Assembly: GCA_017591395.1 (NCBI GenBank)
Contig: WEDG01007575.1
Coordinates: 1 to 64,000, forward strand
From: Schistocephalus solidus
Lineage: Eukaryota > Platyhelminthes > Cestoda > Diphyllobothriidea > Diphyllobothriidae
Length of the DNA stretch: 64,000 nucleotides
Direction of reading: 5' to 3'
Shown: positions 34,746 to 45,616 of the stretch, one piece after another
Layout of the letters: every line of letters begins with the position of its first letter
Position numbering within the stretch: position 1 is the first letter of the stretch
The notes under the pieces: generated by a model
Seen by the model: only the letters and a program-made list of their open reading frames with translations
What the model was told of the DNA's origin: nothing
Database searches by the model: none
Position numbers and translations under genes: made by a program

Positions 34746-36814
34746 TTCCGGCAATATTCCTCTGCCTCTTATGAAAACTCTTTATGTCTTCGGGTCCCGA
34801 GCGTTCTAAATCATTCCGGCCCATGGTGTACCATTCGCGAAGACCGTTCTAGAACGTTACAGCCCATAGCGTGTCGTTCATGGATTGGCCGTTTCTGGCG
34901 CAAGAATCCTCTCCAAGGTTAATTTCAAATATTCAGCCGGTTATTGACTGGTTCGCACGTGCGAGCAAAGGCATCACAGGTGATTGGCTGTCTGATTTAA
35001 CGCGTGAATTCAGCGGCCGGCTTGGCCTGCTCTACTGGGTGTAGTTGCGTCTTCCTTTCGCCCCAGACCGTGCTCCAACACCGTTTCCCTTCTCTATATC
35101 ATCTGCTGCTTTGGAAATATTGACCTCGTACCTCTTCCAAGACCAGTTTCTTTGGCGGCTGCATTTTTCTAGTGCTCTTCCAAACGACAGGTGGTGTTGG
35201 CCGTTTGTCAACTTACCGTGTCTGAGACCTCAAATGTATGACATAGCAGATCGAGTGCCTTCTTGGCCGTCTGTGGTGGACCGGTGTCTGACCTGGTTCG
35301 CGTCACTCTTTATTTTGTCTATTGCTGTTTCCACCTCGAACACAACACCTGTGGCCTTCCACACAATACCCTCCTCTCACGGCCCTTTCACTTTTTGGAC
35401 TTGCTCGCATTTTATCGGACATTTTCTCTCTCTTCGTCCCCCGATGGCACTGCCGTTCTTGCGGATTTACCACCTATTCGCCTGATGAACTGCATGTTTT
35501 GTCGATTTTTACGGCGTGTGGGCTTCATCGTAAATTAGGTGGTCGGCCTATTTTTGCTTTGCCCTGTCCGTCTGAAAATCCGGTTCGTTCCTTGTTGAAT
35601 GCAGTTGTTTTTACCGGTAGGATCGCGTTCCTAGCGATCAATTTCGCAAGGGCTATCAACTGGAGCTATTTTGGAAAAGGCGGCGAAACTGAAGACCGGG
35701 CGGCCAGACAGTCCTCTCGAACCTAAGTATCGAAAACCCCACCCCTTTCCTTATGGAAGTTGACCTGAATAGACTGCCGGCTGTCGAGGTAGCCAGAGCT
35801 TCTCACTTTTTGCCTTGTTACGCTATCCTGGTGGTTCATCAGAAAGACAGGTAGTTTTGAAAGCGTTCCTGTCTGTTACTGTGATCTGAGGAGTCTTTTA
35901 ATTGCAGTAGCAGAACTAAGTGCAGCTTCGAAATCCCGTCTCTTGCGTCAACATGATGGACATGTATACATTTGTATGCAGCCATTTCAGTTGAATGTTG
36001 TGGAATTCAAACGTGTAACCGTGCCCTATTCGAACATGCAAGCCTACTTGCCAGTAGTGGCTCCAGTGCACATCCCGTGCACAAACTATCTACAAGGCAG
36101 GACACGTGTTTCATCGATCTGCTAGGGCCAGCTGCTACCAGTTGTTCGGCCCATTATCGGGCCTTCAGTTCGTTCACCGTGTGATTTCTGGCAAGAGTCC
36201 ACTTTAAGGGGTCGACTTTGTAACGCCGTCTTGAGTGAATGCAGCAACGTGAACCTGAGTGCTTGGGACAGGCCCTCTTCATAGAGGAACCCCCTGCCAA
36301 CTTTCACGTGCTCAAACCTCAATAAAAACTCCTGATTTGGGTGCGTCTCTAAGGTCTTATGTGACCCCTTTGTCCAATAAGTAGTTGCACAATCACCAGT
36401 GATCTTGGGGGGGGGAATATGCGATTTGGCGGAATGCTGGGATTTAGCAGTCCTTTCGTAATAACCCTTATTGTATTAAATCTTAGCAAAAACCTTCGGA
36501 TTAGTTCCTTGACGCAGACTGTAGCATCAGGCTGAGAACTTCGTACATAGAGGAGTCAGCTACCAGTCGTGTAACAATCTAGCTGCGAGCTTTCTTTCGT
36601 CTGCATTGGTTCCTTCCCATTACGACATCCCGATCCAAAATGCCTTATCGACAAAGCAAAGTGATTGAACTAGTCATAAACAGGATCCCTCACTGGTAGT
36701 CACATGACGACTAGTTGTAGCCACAAGGTACGCCGGGCGAAACAAGTTCCGTAACCAGATCGGTGAGCGTTCATCTGCCATAATTAATATTCTCGATTGC
36801 AACCGTGAGGTCAA
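34746..36814. other. Intronic stretch, no recognised gene
   Basis: Overlapping frames at 35045-35726 are open for 91-146 codons. The longest cysteine-containing one (35322-35726, 134 codons) has 'HCRSCGFTTYSPDELHVLS' and a later 'GRIAFLAINFARAINWSYF'. I do not recognise a family, and several frames are open in the same DNA, so this may be a decayed transposon or chance. It lies within the 13.2 kb intron of the I-BAR gene. Confidence 0.4.
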
Positions 36815-36959
36815 CGGGCCCTGGCTCAATGGTTGGGCATTAAACTCGATGACCCGGTTCGTGTCTGAAGTGCTCTGCAGCTGAGGTTGGTTATGACAGG
36901 CTGATGACGGTGGACAAGCTAGAAATGACTATTTCAGTCCCCCTTGTATAATCTATTTT
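36815..36959 (+). repeat. SINE family B, single copy with tRNA-like head
   Basis: 'gggccctggctcaatggttg' then 'ggcat' is an A-box-like start, and 'gacccggttcgtgtc' is a B-box-like segment. The body 'gacaggctgatgacggtgg', 'caagctagaaatgactatttcagtccccctt' matches the B family bodies elsewhere. Confidence 0.7.
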
Positions 36960-37800
36960 TACATCTGCAACATTATCTCCGATATTTCAGTCGCACCAGG
37001 ATTCGGGCCTTTGAATGAGCTTTGCGACCACCCGCAAAAATAACAGCCCTAAAAATAATTCCATAAGTATTATAACTTCATCTCATTGATTTTCGATGTT
37101 CTAATAAATTTTACTATGTGTAATAGATGGCATATATAAAATATTCTTTCATACGCTTATTTGATAGCTACTTACGTCTTCTTCGGATTTTATGCTCGAA
37201 GAAAGGGTCTTTTTTTCGGTTTTTTTTAAAAAAGTTTCTAATTATGAGATCTTAATACCATGCAATTTCCTTCTGTAAAGCATCGTATATATTCATTTAT
37301 TAATACTGCTTGTAAAGTGTACGACGTGGTCCACGTTCATTACAAAATTATCTAAGCATTATATGGTCCTTTCTGCATAGGCTATATAAGTATACGGTTT
37401 CCCGTACATGGAAAATTAGCAGCTAGGAGTTTGGAAAACCTTAATGTGCGAGTAACAGCAGCACGAGTTCAAAATTATTCGAGAATAGAAGGTTTATCTG
37501 AATCAAAAAATATCCTTTCTCTGCTTATAGAATTTCAAAAGACGTAATTTTCCACAAAATGAGTGCAAAAAATCTATTTTGGTGAACGCTTTTCTTTCAA
37601 ATATATTTGAATTAATAAGAAAATCAAAAATAAATTTTAAGAATTGTAGTCATTTTTACAGGGTGCAGTTGCTACAGCCAGCCAGAAAAGAGCTTATTCA
37701 ATGGCCAGCGTTCTGGTTATGCTACATGATAAATATTAAAAACCTGCATAATCTAATGCAAAACACTTTTCAGAATTTCGGTTAACACTTCATAAATAGG
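36960..37800 (+). repeat. Repeat family C, copy 2
   Basis: Ordered blocks are 'ttatctccgatatttcagtcgc', 'gggcctttgaatgagcttt', 'catatataaaatattctttcat', 'aattatgagatcttaataccatg', 'ttgtaaagtgtacgacgtggtcc', 'caaaagacgtaattttccacaaaatgagtgcaaaaaa', and the end 'cttttcagaatttcggttaacacttcat' near 37770. This is the most complete uninterrupted C copy. It is AT-rich and has no open frame over 70 codons. Confidence 0.75.
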
Positions 37801-37904
37801 CCGGCTATTGTCTGAATTATATGCACACGTTCAATGCCTTCCCCCCCCCCTGCAGCGTGCTGCGTCAATTCGTTGCTGCATTGGATTCACTAACCCCTAC
37901 CAGC

Positions 37905-38520
37905 CCCCTGCCCAGATTACATGACAGTTCGACCGTCGATTTTGATGAGGTCCACCGTATGCTCCACACCAGGTGATACAGGATCGGTGACTTGTGCGTG
38001 AATTTGTTTTAAGTGATAGTAGCCTTGCGCTGCAGCTACCGCACTCTCTCCTCCTCCCCCACCTGAACCCGGTGTCAAGACGGAGTCAAGAAGACCGGAG
38101 ATGGGAGAGGGCGCAGGTGGCTGGCGCGGCCGGAGCCGCCCCTGGGTGTACTACCACACCTGGCTCGGATCCCACGGAGTGGGAGTGCCATAAAGGCCAC
38201 ATTAAGAAGGAGCCATTGCAACCTGACTCTCAGTCCGCCAGTTAGCCCCTCCACACAAAACACACAGTGGGCTAACCACGCGGTCAGTTGGTAACCTTCT
38301 AAGCCACGGCCTTTAGCGCACCGTGATAGTTTCAAGCGCGTCAGATTGTTTATAGTGAGGAAAATGCGCTGAGCTGTTGGTCTCACCTTCTCCCCCCACC
38401 CTCACAATCAGACTACCATGCGAGCCAGGCAGGTGTCTGCTGTGGGAGTGGGCGCATTGGCTGAAGAGTCGGCATACCTTGCTTCGCGCGCCACAGCACG
38501 GCCTGGCCCCCATAACGCAC
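37905..38520 (+). repeat. Repeat family A, long copy
   Basis: It begins 'cccagattacatgacagttc', then 'gaccgtcg', 'tccaccgtatgctccac', 'ggtgacttgtgcgtgaattt', 'accgcactctctcctcc', 'cccggtgtcaagacggagtc', 'gcaggtggctggcgcggc'. It continues into a second half ending with 'gaggaaaatgcgctgagctg' and 'tgggagtgggcgcattgg'. The whole ~600 bp order is repeated at 51865-52440 in the same orientation. Confidence 0.8.
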
Positions 38521-38544
38521 ATACCAGGATTCACTTACTCAGGG

Positions 38545-38695
38545 GATATGGACGAGCCATCGCCGTCTGACTCCCAGTCCACTAGTCAGCCACTCGACAC
38601 ACGCAACACATACACTGGACCAACGGCGTGGTCTGGTGTAAGCGTCAGATTGGCAGCCTTCCAAGCCAAGGTTTCTAGGACACTGTGATTTTATC
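38545..38695 (+). repeat. Repeat family A, partial (second-half) copy
   Basis: 'gactcccagtccactagtcagccactcg' and 'gcagccttccaagccaaggtttctaggacactgtga' match the second half of the long A copy at 38225-38335. It abuts the 3' end of the zinc-finger LINE. Confidence 0.65.
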
Positions 38696-38779
38696 AGGTA
38701 CATTATGATGATTGTGAGGGTGTTGCCTATTTATTAGTGTAGATGGTGTGCGCTGATGTGGCTGAGCCTCCGGTGGTTT

Positions 38780-39560
38780 ACCGCAGGTTGTTGTAAAGGC
38801 GCATGTGTCCAAATAGGCCCATGCGGTGTGTAAATGTGCGGGAGCAGTGAGGGTAGTGGAGGCGGGCGCGGTGACTGTATGTCGGAGCCGCAGGCACTCG
38901 TTCACCAGCCTCCGTGCGATGGATTAGCAGGTGACCGGCCAGGCCGATGCGTGAGTTGAAGTTGCGGGCGCATTTTGGGCAGGAGAAATTGGTAGAGGCT
39001 GGGGGGATGTCATTCATGGTAGTGGGGTTGTCAGTGGCGGTAAGAATGGCAGGCGCGGAGGGTGTGCATAATGTATCGGTTTTGTCGGCATTGCAGTGAA
39101 TTCCGCTGTCCTGGATGCGCATGTGACTGAATAGGCCCATGCGATGAGTTAATGCGCTAGGACAGTGGAGGCGGCGATCTCTGCTGTGTGTTGGTGCTCC
39201 AGGCACTGGTTCACCTGTCTCTGTACGATGGATTTGCAAGTAACCGACAAGGCCGATGCGTGAGGTAAATGTGCGGTCGCATTTAGGACAGTTTAGGAGA
39301 GAGTCCCTATCGCTGATGGTGGTGGTAGTGAAGGCAAAGGTGGTTGCGGTGGTGTGGGGAACAGGTGATGAGTATTATTATGTGGTCTTTATGGTGGTGG
39401 GAGTAATGGAATTGATGCCAGGAGTGAGGGTGGGGGAGTCTGAAGGAGGGTTGGCAGAATTTGACGTAGAAATTGGAATTGTCTGATAGATGGTGCTTTG
39501 CGTCCGAAGATGTCCAACCAGGCCGATTCGCGCTTGGAAGATGCGTTGACAGCGCGGTCA
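38780..39560 (-). pseudogene. C2H2 zinc-finger array at the C-terminus of the LINE
   Basis: Downstream of RT on the same strand are repeated finger-like units. They are 'CQRIFQARIGLVGHLRTQ' (39556-39500), 'CPKCDRTFTSRIGLVGYLQI' (about 39295-39235; a His has become Tyr), 'HCPSALTHRMGLFSHMRIQ' (about 39165-39110, cysteines lost), 'CPKCARNFNSRIGLAGHLLI' (about 38985-38925, C2H2 intact) and 'YPHCSRTFTHRMGLFGHMRL' (about 38845-38785, first Cys lost). The linkers 'HRTETGEPVPGAPT' repeat. Two finger types alternate (SRIGL-VGHL and HRMGL-FGHM). A DNA- or RNA-binding role in target choice or RNP assembly is inference. Confidence 0.85.
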
Positions 39561-39789
39561 TTTTATCAGGGCCAGGGCATCGACGATGTTGGTCTGGGGT
39601 GCTAGTGACTTTCGTGTCGCTCTTTTGGCCTTGGCGGCGGCGATCCGGTTGGCCTCATAGATTGCTGAAGCAGTCTTCGCGGATCTTTTCCATGCCGGTC
39701 TATCCTGGGTGAGGTCCTTTTAGGTCGCCGGGTTGATTTTTATTTGCTTCAGTGTCCTCGTAACGTCGTTTTGGACCTCCCTGTCGGCG

Positions 39790-41820
39790 AGCACCCGTAG
39801 TGACATCTTCGTAGAAAAGTCGTTTGGGTAGTCGATTGTCGTCCATTCTTACCAGACGGTCGCTTCATCGCAATTGCACTTGCCTCAGTATGGCGTGGAT
39901 GCTGAGGATTCCGGTCCACTCCAGGACTTCCGTGTCCGGGATCCTGTCTTGCCATCTCAGTATTTTGCGGAGGCAGCTGAGATGTAAGCGATTCAGCTTC
40001 CTGGCTTGGTTCGAGTAGACGGTCCAGGTCTCCGTTCCGTAAAGGAGTGTCGTCAAGACGACGGCCTTGTACATCTTCAGTTTGGTGTTCAGGTGAATAC
40101 CGTGGCAATTCCACACGGAGGTCTGCAGCCAGCCGAAGGACTGACTAGCTTTAGAGATCCGTTGGACGACCTCGTCATCGATTCTCGTGTTGCGTGACAG
40201 CGTGCTTCCTAGATAAGCGCAGGTTTCCACGTTTTTGATTAGAGGAGCATTGTGTTCCGCGCTGGGTGGCGGCTGGTGCAGGACAACCGTTTTGGCTGTA
40301 CTGATTGTTAATTCAAAATCGGCGCAGCCTGCGGCGAAGAGGTCCATGCTCCTTTGCATTCCTCCTCCGTCACGGTGTTAAGGGCGCAGTCGTCCGCGGA
40401 GAGCAAGTCATGGACTGTAGTCGTAGACGCGCGCATTAAAACCTGCATACACCGACTGTTGAGAAGGTGTCCGTCAGTTCTGTAGGCAATGCGGATCCCA
40501 GGCTGCTCATCACGGTAGGCGTCCATCAGCATAGCCGAGAACATGAGACTGAACAGGTTGGGAGCCAATACACAGCCCTGCTTCACTCCGTCGGTCACTG
40601 CGAATGCTTCGGATACCGTCCCGTTGTCAGTGACGCGCGCCGTCATCCCATCATGAAGTTGGCGCACCATGTGCATGAACCGCTCAGGACAGCCAAATAT
40701 CTACATGACTATCCACAGTCCGTCGCGATTCACCGTGTCACAGGCTTTCGTTTGATCCACGAAGGTAGTGTATAGGTGAGTTCGCATCTCCTGACACTTC
40801 TCTTGTAGCTGGCGGGTGACAAAGATCATATCGGTGGTTCCGCGGTATCGGCGGAAGCTCCATTGGCTTTCTGGGAGCAGGCCCTGCTCTAGGTGACCGT
40901 TAAGACGATTGAGAAGGATACGGGCGAAGATCTTCCCGGCGATGTTGAGCAACGATATGCCTCTGTGATTATCACAGAGGTAGCGGTTCCCCTTCCGTTT
41001 GAAGAGATGGACGATGGTCGCGTCTTTTAAATCCTTAGGAACTTGTCCTTGGCGCCACATCTCCTGGAAGAGTGTTGTGAGTTCTGCCATCAGCCGGGGC
41101 CCACCGTGCTTGTAGACTTCCGTTGGGATTGCGTCGGATCCCGGTGCTTTACCGCTTGAAATCTGCTGCACGGCCCGGATGGTTTCTGGTAGGGAAGGCG
41201 GCAGATCCAGGTCATTGTTCGTGTCCATTTGAGGCAGCCGGTCAATGGCAGCATCGGATATGGCTGATGAGCAATTAAGGACATTTCTGAAGTGCTCGGC
41301 TCAACGCTTCAGAATTTGCGATTTCTCTGTCAGCAGTGTTGTGCCGTCAGAGCTGAGCAGCGGTGCGGTCCCCTTGATACACGAGTCGTAGATAGCCTTG
41401 ATGGCTTTGAAAAAGTTTTTCATTTCATTGCGGTCCGCGTACCCCTGGATTTCCTCAGCCTTTCGGATCATCCATGCATCCTGCATCTCCCGCAGCCGTT
41501 GCTGTACAAGGCGCTGGCATCTGAAGAATTCTGCTTTGGTGGCGTCAGTCTGAAAGTCCATGTAGGCTTTGTGTTGTCCATTCTTCTGCGCGAGTAAGTT
41601 GCTGATGTCGGCGTCATTGTCGTCAAACCAGATCTGCTGCTGACGGCGTGCGCGTCCGAGGACTTCGAGGGCGGTGGACTGGATGACATTTCGAAGTTGA
41701 CACCATCGTGCCTCCACGGTAGCATTATCATCTTGAGCATGCAAATCTTCCAGTTTCTCGGTTATTTGGTTGCTGAAATCAAAACAGTGAGCAGGCAAAT
41801 TAAACAAAAAAAGTATTTAA
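39790..41820 (-). pseudogene. Reverse transcriptase of the zinc-finger LINE
   Basis: The linker (41807-41301, 168 codons) is rich in charged residues ('QQRLREMQDAWMIRKAEEIQ'). RT begins near 41228 with 'SSGKAPGSDAIPTEVYKHGG', 'LKDATIVHLFKRKGNR', 'NHRGISLLNIAGKIFARILL', 'LLPESQWSFRRYRGT' and 'FVDQTKACDTVNRDGLW' (motif A, D kept). After a frame change at about 40690 come 'VKQGCVLAPNLFSLMFSAML' (motif B) and '[16 protein letters not shown]' (motif C; DD kept). Another frame from 40359 holds '[20 protein letters not shown]', '[10 protein letters not shown]' and '[20 protein letters not shown]'. Three frame changes make it inactive. Confidence 0.9.
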
Positions 41821-42789
41821 CTTACCTTGGGGCATTCGTCGGGGTTGCAGTCGGAGCCTCATCTGGGAGATGACAAGGCGGTGATCTGTCTAACCATCGG
41901 CATCGCGAATTGCCTTGGTTACCAGCACGTCCGGTCGATCTCGCCTCCGGACGAGAACATAGTCCAGCAGATGCCAGCGCCGCGACCGAAGGCGCATCCA
42001 CTTGGCCGTCTCCCGAGTCGGAAGGCGGAAGGTGTTGTTCAGCAGGAGACGGTGTTCCGCACACGCGCGCAGAAGAAGGAGGCCGTTATCGTTGCAGCTA
42101 TCGAGACCGTGGGGACCCAGCACTCCCTGCCAGGCAGCGTGGTCCGTCCCGACGCGGGCATTGAAGGCACCAAGGACAATTAACTTGTCCACCTTCGGCA
42201 CATTCGCCAGCAGGGCGTGCAGGTCCTCGTAGAATTTGTACTTCGCGGCACCAGAGCTCGTCATTGGGGGAGCGTAGGCGCTGATGATGGTGGTGAACTG
42301 ATCTCCCCGAAGAGGCAGTCGGAGGCTCATCAGGCGATAATTAATACCCTGTGGCAAACAGGGCAGACGTCCCACGATGTCGTTCCAGATGGCAAAGACA
42401 ACACCAGCGTCGCATCGCTCTGCCTTTGGCCGGATGCTCCAGAACAAGGTGTAGCCGGCACCCACATCTTCCAGCTGACCCTGCTCAGAGAATCGGGTCT
42501 CGCTGAGAGCAGCAATGTCCACCTTGTAGCACGCCAGTTCCCGAGCGACTAGCGCCGTCCTCCGTTCCGGCCGGTTGCTCCTAGGATTGTCTAAAAGGGA
42601 ACGAACATTCCAGGCTGCTAGTGTGAGTGGACTCACCCGAACAGCCTGGAGGGTATGGCGAGGGGGATGGGGACGGGGGGTATTGTTGTTTGTTTGAGTT
42701 TTACGACCGCGTATTTTGCGATCTGCGAGAGAGAGAGAGGTGGGATATTCGGAAGTTAGACATACCGGGTGTGGAAGCACACACAACAC
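41820..42789 (-). pseudogene. Endonuclease domain of the zinc-finger LINE
   Basis: A 299-codon frame (42789-41890) starts with a basic, Pro-rich leader and then '[14 protein letters not shown]' (N motif), '[20 protein letters not shown]' (E motif), '[16 protein letters not shown]', '[11 protein letters not shown]' (Y..P), '[13 protein letters not shown]' (normally GDFNARVG; the aspartate is replaced by alanine) and '[12 protein letters not shown]'. After a stop near 41888, 'TDHRLVISQMRLRLQP' supplies the final D-H motif. AP-endonuclease function is therefore lost by at least one active-site change and a stop. Confidence 0.88.
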
Positions 42790-43000
42790 CGGAGACCCTC
42801 ACCTGGTTTTGCCCGCCGGTCGTGACGGTTGCCCGGGTTGTGGCCGCTGGGAAGAACCCAACTTCGAGGAGCCACAGGTGAAAGTTGGGTACCAGTTAGA
42901 GGCGGCCACAGGAGCATTCACCACCTGTACGAGACAAATGGAGCGACCAAATGCTATCTGTGTGGTGCTACCCCTAACTAGTACCCCTATACCCCCCAGA
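42715..43000 (-). promoter_or_regulatory. 5' leader of the zinc-finger LINE
   Basis: This stretch upstream of the endonuclease frame is matched at 61050-61330 through 'gacataccgggtgtggaag', 'cgctgggaagaaccca', 'taccagttagaggcggccaca' and 'gacaaatggagcgacc'. As the conserved segment before the coding region it is likely the 5' untranslated leader, which in LINEs carries the internal promoter; promoter activity itself is not shown by the sequence. Confidence 0.5.
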
Positions 43001-44754
43001 TTGCATGACGACCGTGATAGCGCCGATGTTTATTCGCGGCTAGAAGCACTTGACTTAGTAGTGATTGGAAAACCTGCTAGGTGAAAAAAGGAGAACGATT
43101 TATAGTGTACGCTGAGCGCAGCAATGAGGAACTGGAGGGGTTAGGTGGGTGTATGTTGACAGTTGCATCGGATCCGTGCAATATGATGCTAGGTCCACTC
43201 CGTGCTTGCTGTTTCTGAGAGGGTCGACTGTTAGGGAACGACCGATGGGCATGCTTAAGGATGAGCTTGTGGTAGACAACAGTTAGTAACCGCGTGCTTA
43301 GATCTAGGTCTCGAGGTCACGCAGCATCCCAAGCGGACACGTTTTTTTCAGAAGTAGTAGTCGGATTATTTGGAAAGGTAGGCTGGATAGCTGAATGTAG
43401 ACAGAAAAATGTTGAGTCACCTTTTCAAACTCCTTTGGCCGTGAGTGGTGGGGGAGAGGGGGACTTGTGTCGAACAATAGGACTGTTTAGGCGGCTGTCG
43501 ACTGGACAACTGCACGATACCTGGCTATTTGACGCTGACCTATCACTGATTCTGGAGTTACTTCCCGCCGTTTTCTGACGGTAAATATGTTCGGCGGAAG
43601 TCGTGTCCTTGTTTTTGTCCAGAAGCCCTTCCTTTTTAACATCAGCGCCGGCATCCAGGTGGCCACCCTTCTATGATCTCAGAGTACTGTTCACATGAAA
43701 AATCGCATGTTTACCCTGGTGGCTTTAGACCTACGTCCGAGGAAACCTGAGCTTCCGGAAGGATACTTAACGTGTGTCCTCCTGCCCTCTCCGCCTTGTT
43801 GCACGCGTTTGCTGGAGGAGGGTGGAGCGTTAGTTTTCCGAAAACTGGGTCAAGTACCCGCTGCAGCGACTCCTGTCACAGAATTCGGACAAGTTCACTA
43901 GCACTGCCCAGTTGGGGCTAGATAAGCTTCCGATCCGGGCGTAGTTGAACCGAAACCGCGATTAGAACTGGTTGTCCTTCATCGGGCAGTAGTATGGTGG
44001 CGAACAACTGAAGATGGATGGAGTTTGCTAGCAAGCATAGAGGCGACTGAAATGACCAATCCTTCCAGGCCTCTGTCCTCAATGGTTCAGGGCTTGCTCC
44101 TAAATCCATTTGATTACTGTTCTACTCGCCGAGTCGAGTGTTTCACGTCCTAGCGACTGCAATTGAAAGTATTGGATGCTAAGTGGGAATATGGTTCTGT
44201 GATTTAGTATACTAGGAGAATTCAATGGGTGTCTTATATTTTATATTGGTGCCCAAAAATACCCATCTTCACATGCTAAACACTAAATATGTCCTGAAAC
44301 CATTTAAAGTTCATTTAAAAAATGATGTTCTAATTTAAATTACCCTTCAAACTTTTAGAGGTACAAGTAAATAGACAGTAACCATACTATAAAATACATA
44401 CATACACAGTATATACTGTGCGTACATGTACATCCACTCTTTGCCACTTTATGCCCGCTTTCGCCTTATTTGAGGCGCTGAAACCTCGTGAGCGCATTTT
44501 CTGTGAGGCACTGAATGCCATGTTACCATGTTTACCTTGGGGTGGGATTTATCGAGTATGACATCTTTCCAGTCGGCATTTACTCAGGTGCCTAACGGTG
44601 CTAGCAGGGAGAAAGTACTGACGTAAATTGTCTTCAAAGCCTATAAACAGGAAGCATACTTGCTTTTGGTTGAACTAGCATCTGCGTAATGATCTGAAGC
44701 ATATTAAACATTTAGATCAGACTAGGACGGACTATGTCTGACTACCTGCTTGAC
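43001..44754. other. Intron 3 stretch with no recognised feature
   Basis: Only short open frames are present. I see no match to the repeat families of this window apart from general composition. Confidence 0.5.
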
Positions 44755-45105
44755 TGAGTTGTCCTCAAAACGGGCCACAGGGAAGCTCCATTGAACCAAC
44801 ACAGGAGCCAAATCAGTGCACGCTAGACGTTACTTAGGATGCGCACGCGTACCAAATGCCGCACATAGAGGGGAGGGGTGATAGCATGCCTAGGAGCAGG
44901 CTCATGCAGCACCAGGCCCATGCGCCATCTTCTGCCTCGGGTCTTCTTGACACCGACCTCAGGTAGGTTAGAGAGGAGAGAGTGCGGTAGATGCTGCGAA
45001 AGTCTACTATCTGCGTCAACTCTGCTGTGGGGCACATGGTAGACATCGACGCTCGATATGTCATATACGACTGAGGGTGGGAGCCTGACCGGCGCTCTAA
45101 CCATG
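44755..45105 (-). repeat. Repeat family A copy
   Basis: 'gggccacagggaagctccattg', 'gtcttcttgacaccgacctcagg', 'gagagtgcggtagatgctgcg', 'aagtctactatc' and 'ggcacatggtagacatcgacg' match the reverse complement of 61335-61690. Confidence 0.75.
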
Positions 45106-45179
45106 TGAGCTTTGGGGCTCTGACAGTTAAAGCGCCGGTCGCAACAAATTCATGCCCTCATTGCCACGGGTTCAAATTA

Positions 45180-45490
45180 TGTTGAGGCAAAAAAGGGAAA
45201 CTAGAATGGCCATTGCTAGCTTATTAATCGTCACTAGCCAGCCGTACCCAAACCCCTGGTGTAGCTACACCTGAGGCTCAAACCCGCAACCTATTGGTTG
45301 GAAGTCTAGTGCGCTAACCATTCAGCCACCGGCTCGTGGTGCTGTCGGTCGCGATCGGGGTAGGTAAGACAACGAGCCCGTGACTGCTTTGGACTTCTAA
45401 CCAACAGGTAGCGGGTCGGAACTGAGTGATGATGGCTAATAAGTCAGAAATGGTCATTCTAGTCTCCAGTGTCTTTGTCCGTAATGCTAT
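45180..45490. repeat. SINE family B, head-to-head inverted dimer
   Basis: On the - strand 45340-45276 reads as a tRNA-like head: 'gagccggtggctgaatggtt', 'agcgcactagacttccaacc' and a B-box-like 'gcgggtttgagcctc'. It is followed by a body 'ctagtgacgattaataagctagcaatggcc'. A second copy on the + strand (about 45390-45470) has 'cttctaaccaacaggtagcg' and the body 'gatgatggctaataagtcagaaatggtc'. The two bodies point outward. Confidence 0.8.
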
Positions 45491-45616
45491 TCTGCCCATT
45501 TGGCTGTGTTTGAGGGTGAATGTGCACTGTAGGTTTGTGGTTTCACTGGCCTTACCAGTGTTCTGCCAGACGAATTCCCAACACTGCACACTTTTTACCT
45601 TTGGTGCTGCCTTCAG

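Larger units (their letters stand above)
38696..43000 (-). mobile_element. Non-LTR retrotransposon with C-terminal C2H2 zinc fingers (antisense in intron 3)
   Basis: Read on the - strand, a leader (43000-42790) is followed by endonuclease (42650-41840), linker (41840-41290), reverse transcriptase (41230-39790) and a series of C2H2-type fingers (39560-38780). It lies opposite to the I-BAR gene inside its 13.2 kb intron. Several frameshifts separate the frames, so it is a dead copy, but nearly all domains are present, implying a fairly recent full-length insertion. RT motifs ('DGVKQGCVLAPNLFS', 'SADDCALNT') differ clearly from families 1 and 2. I cannot fix the clade (RTE-like or related) by eye. 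Confidence 0.88.

Noticed and set aside
41910..42552. Several + strand open frames of 76-118 codons opposite the zinc-finger LINE
   Set aside because: They are antisense shadows of the endonuclease coding sequence on the - strand.
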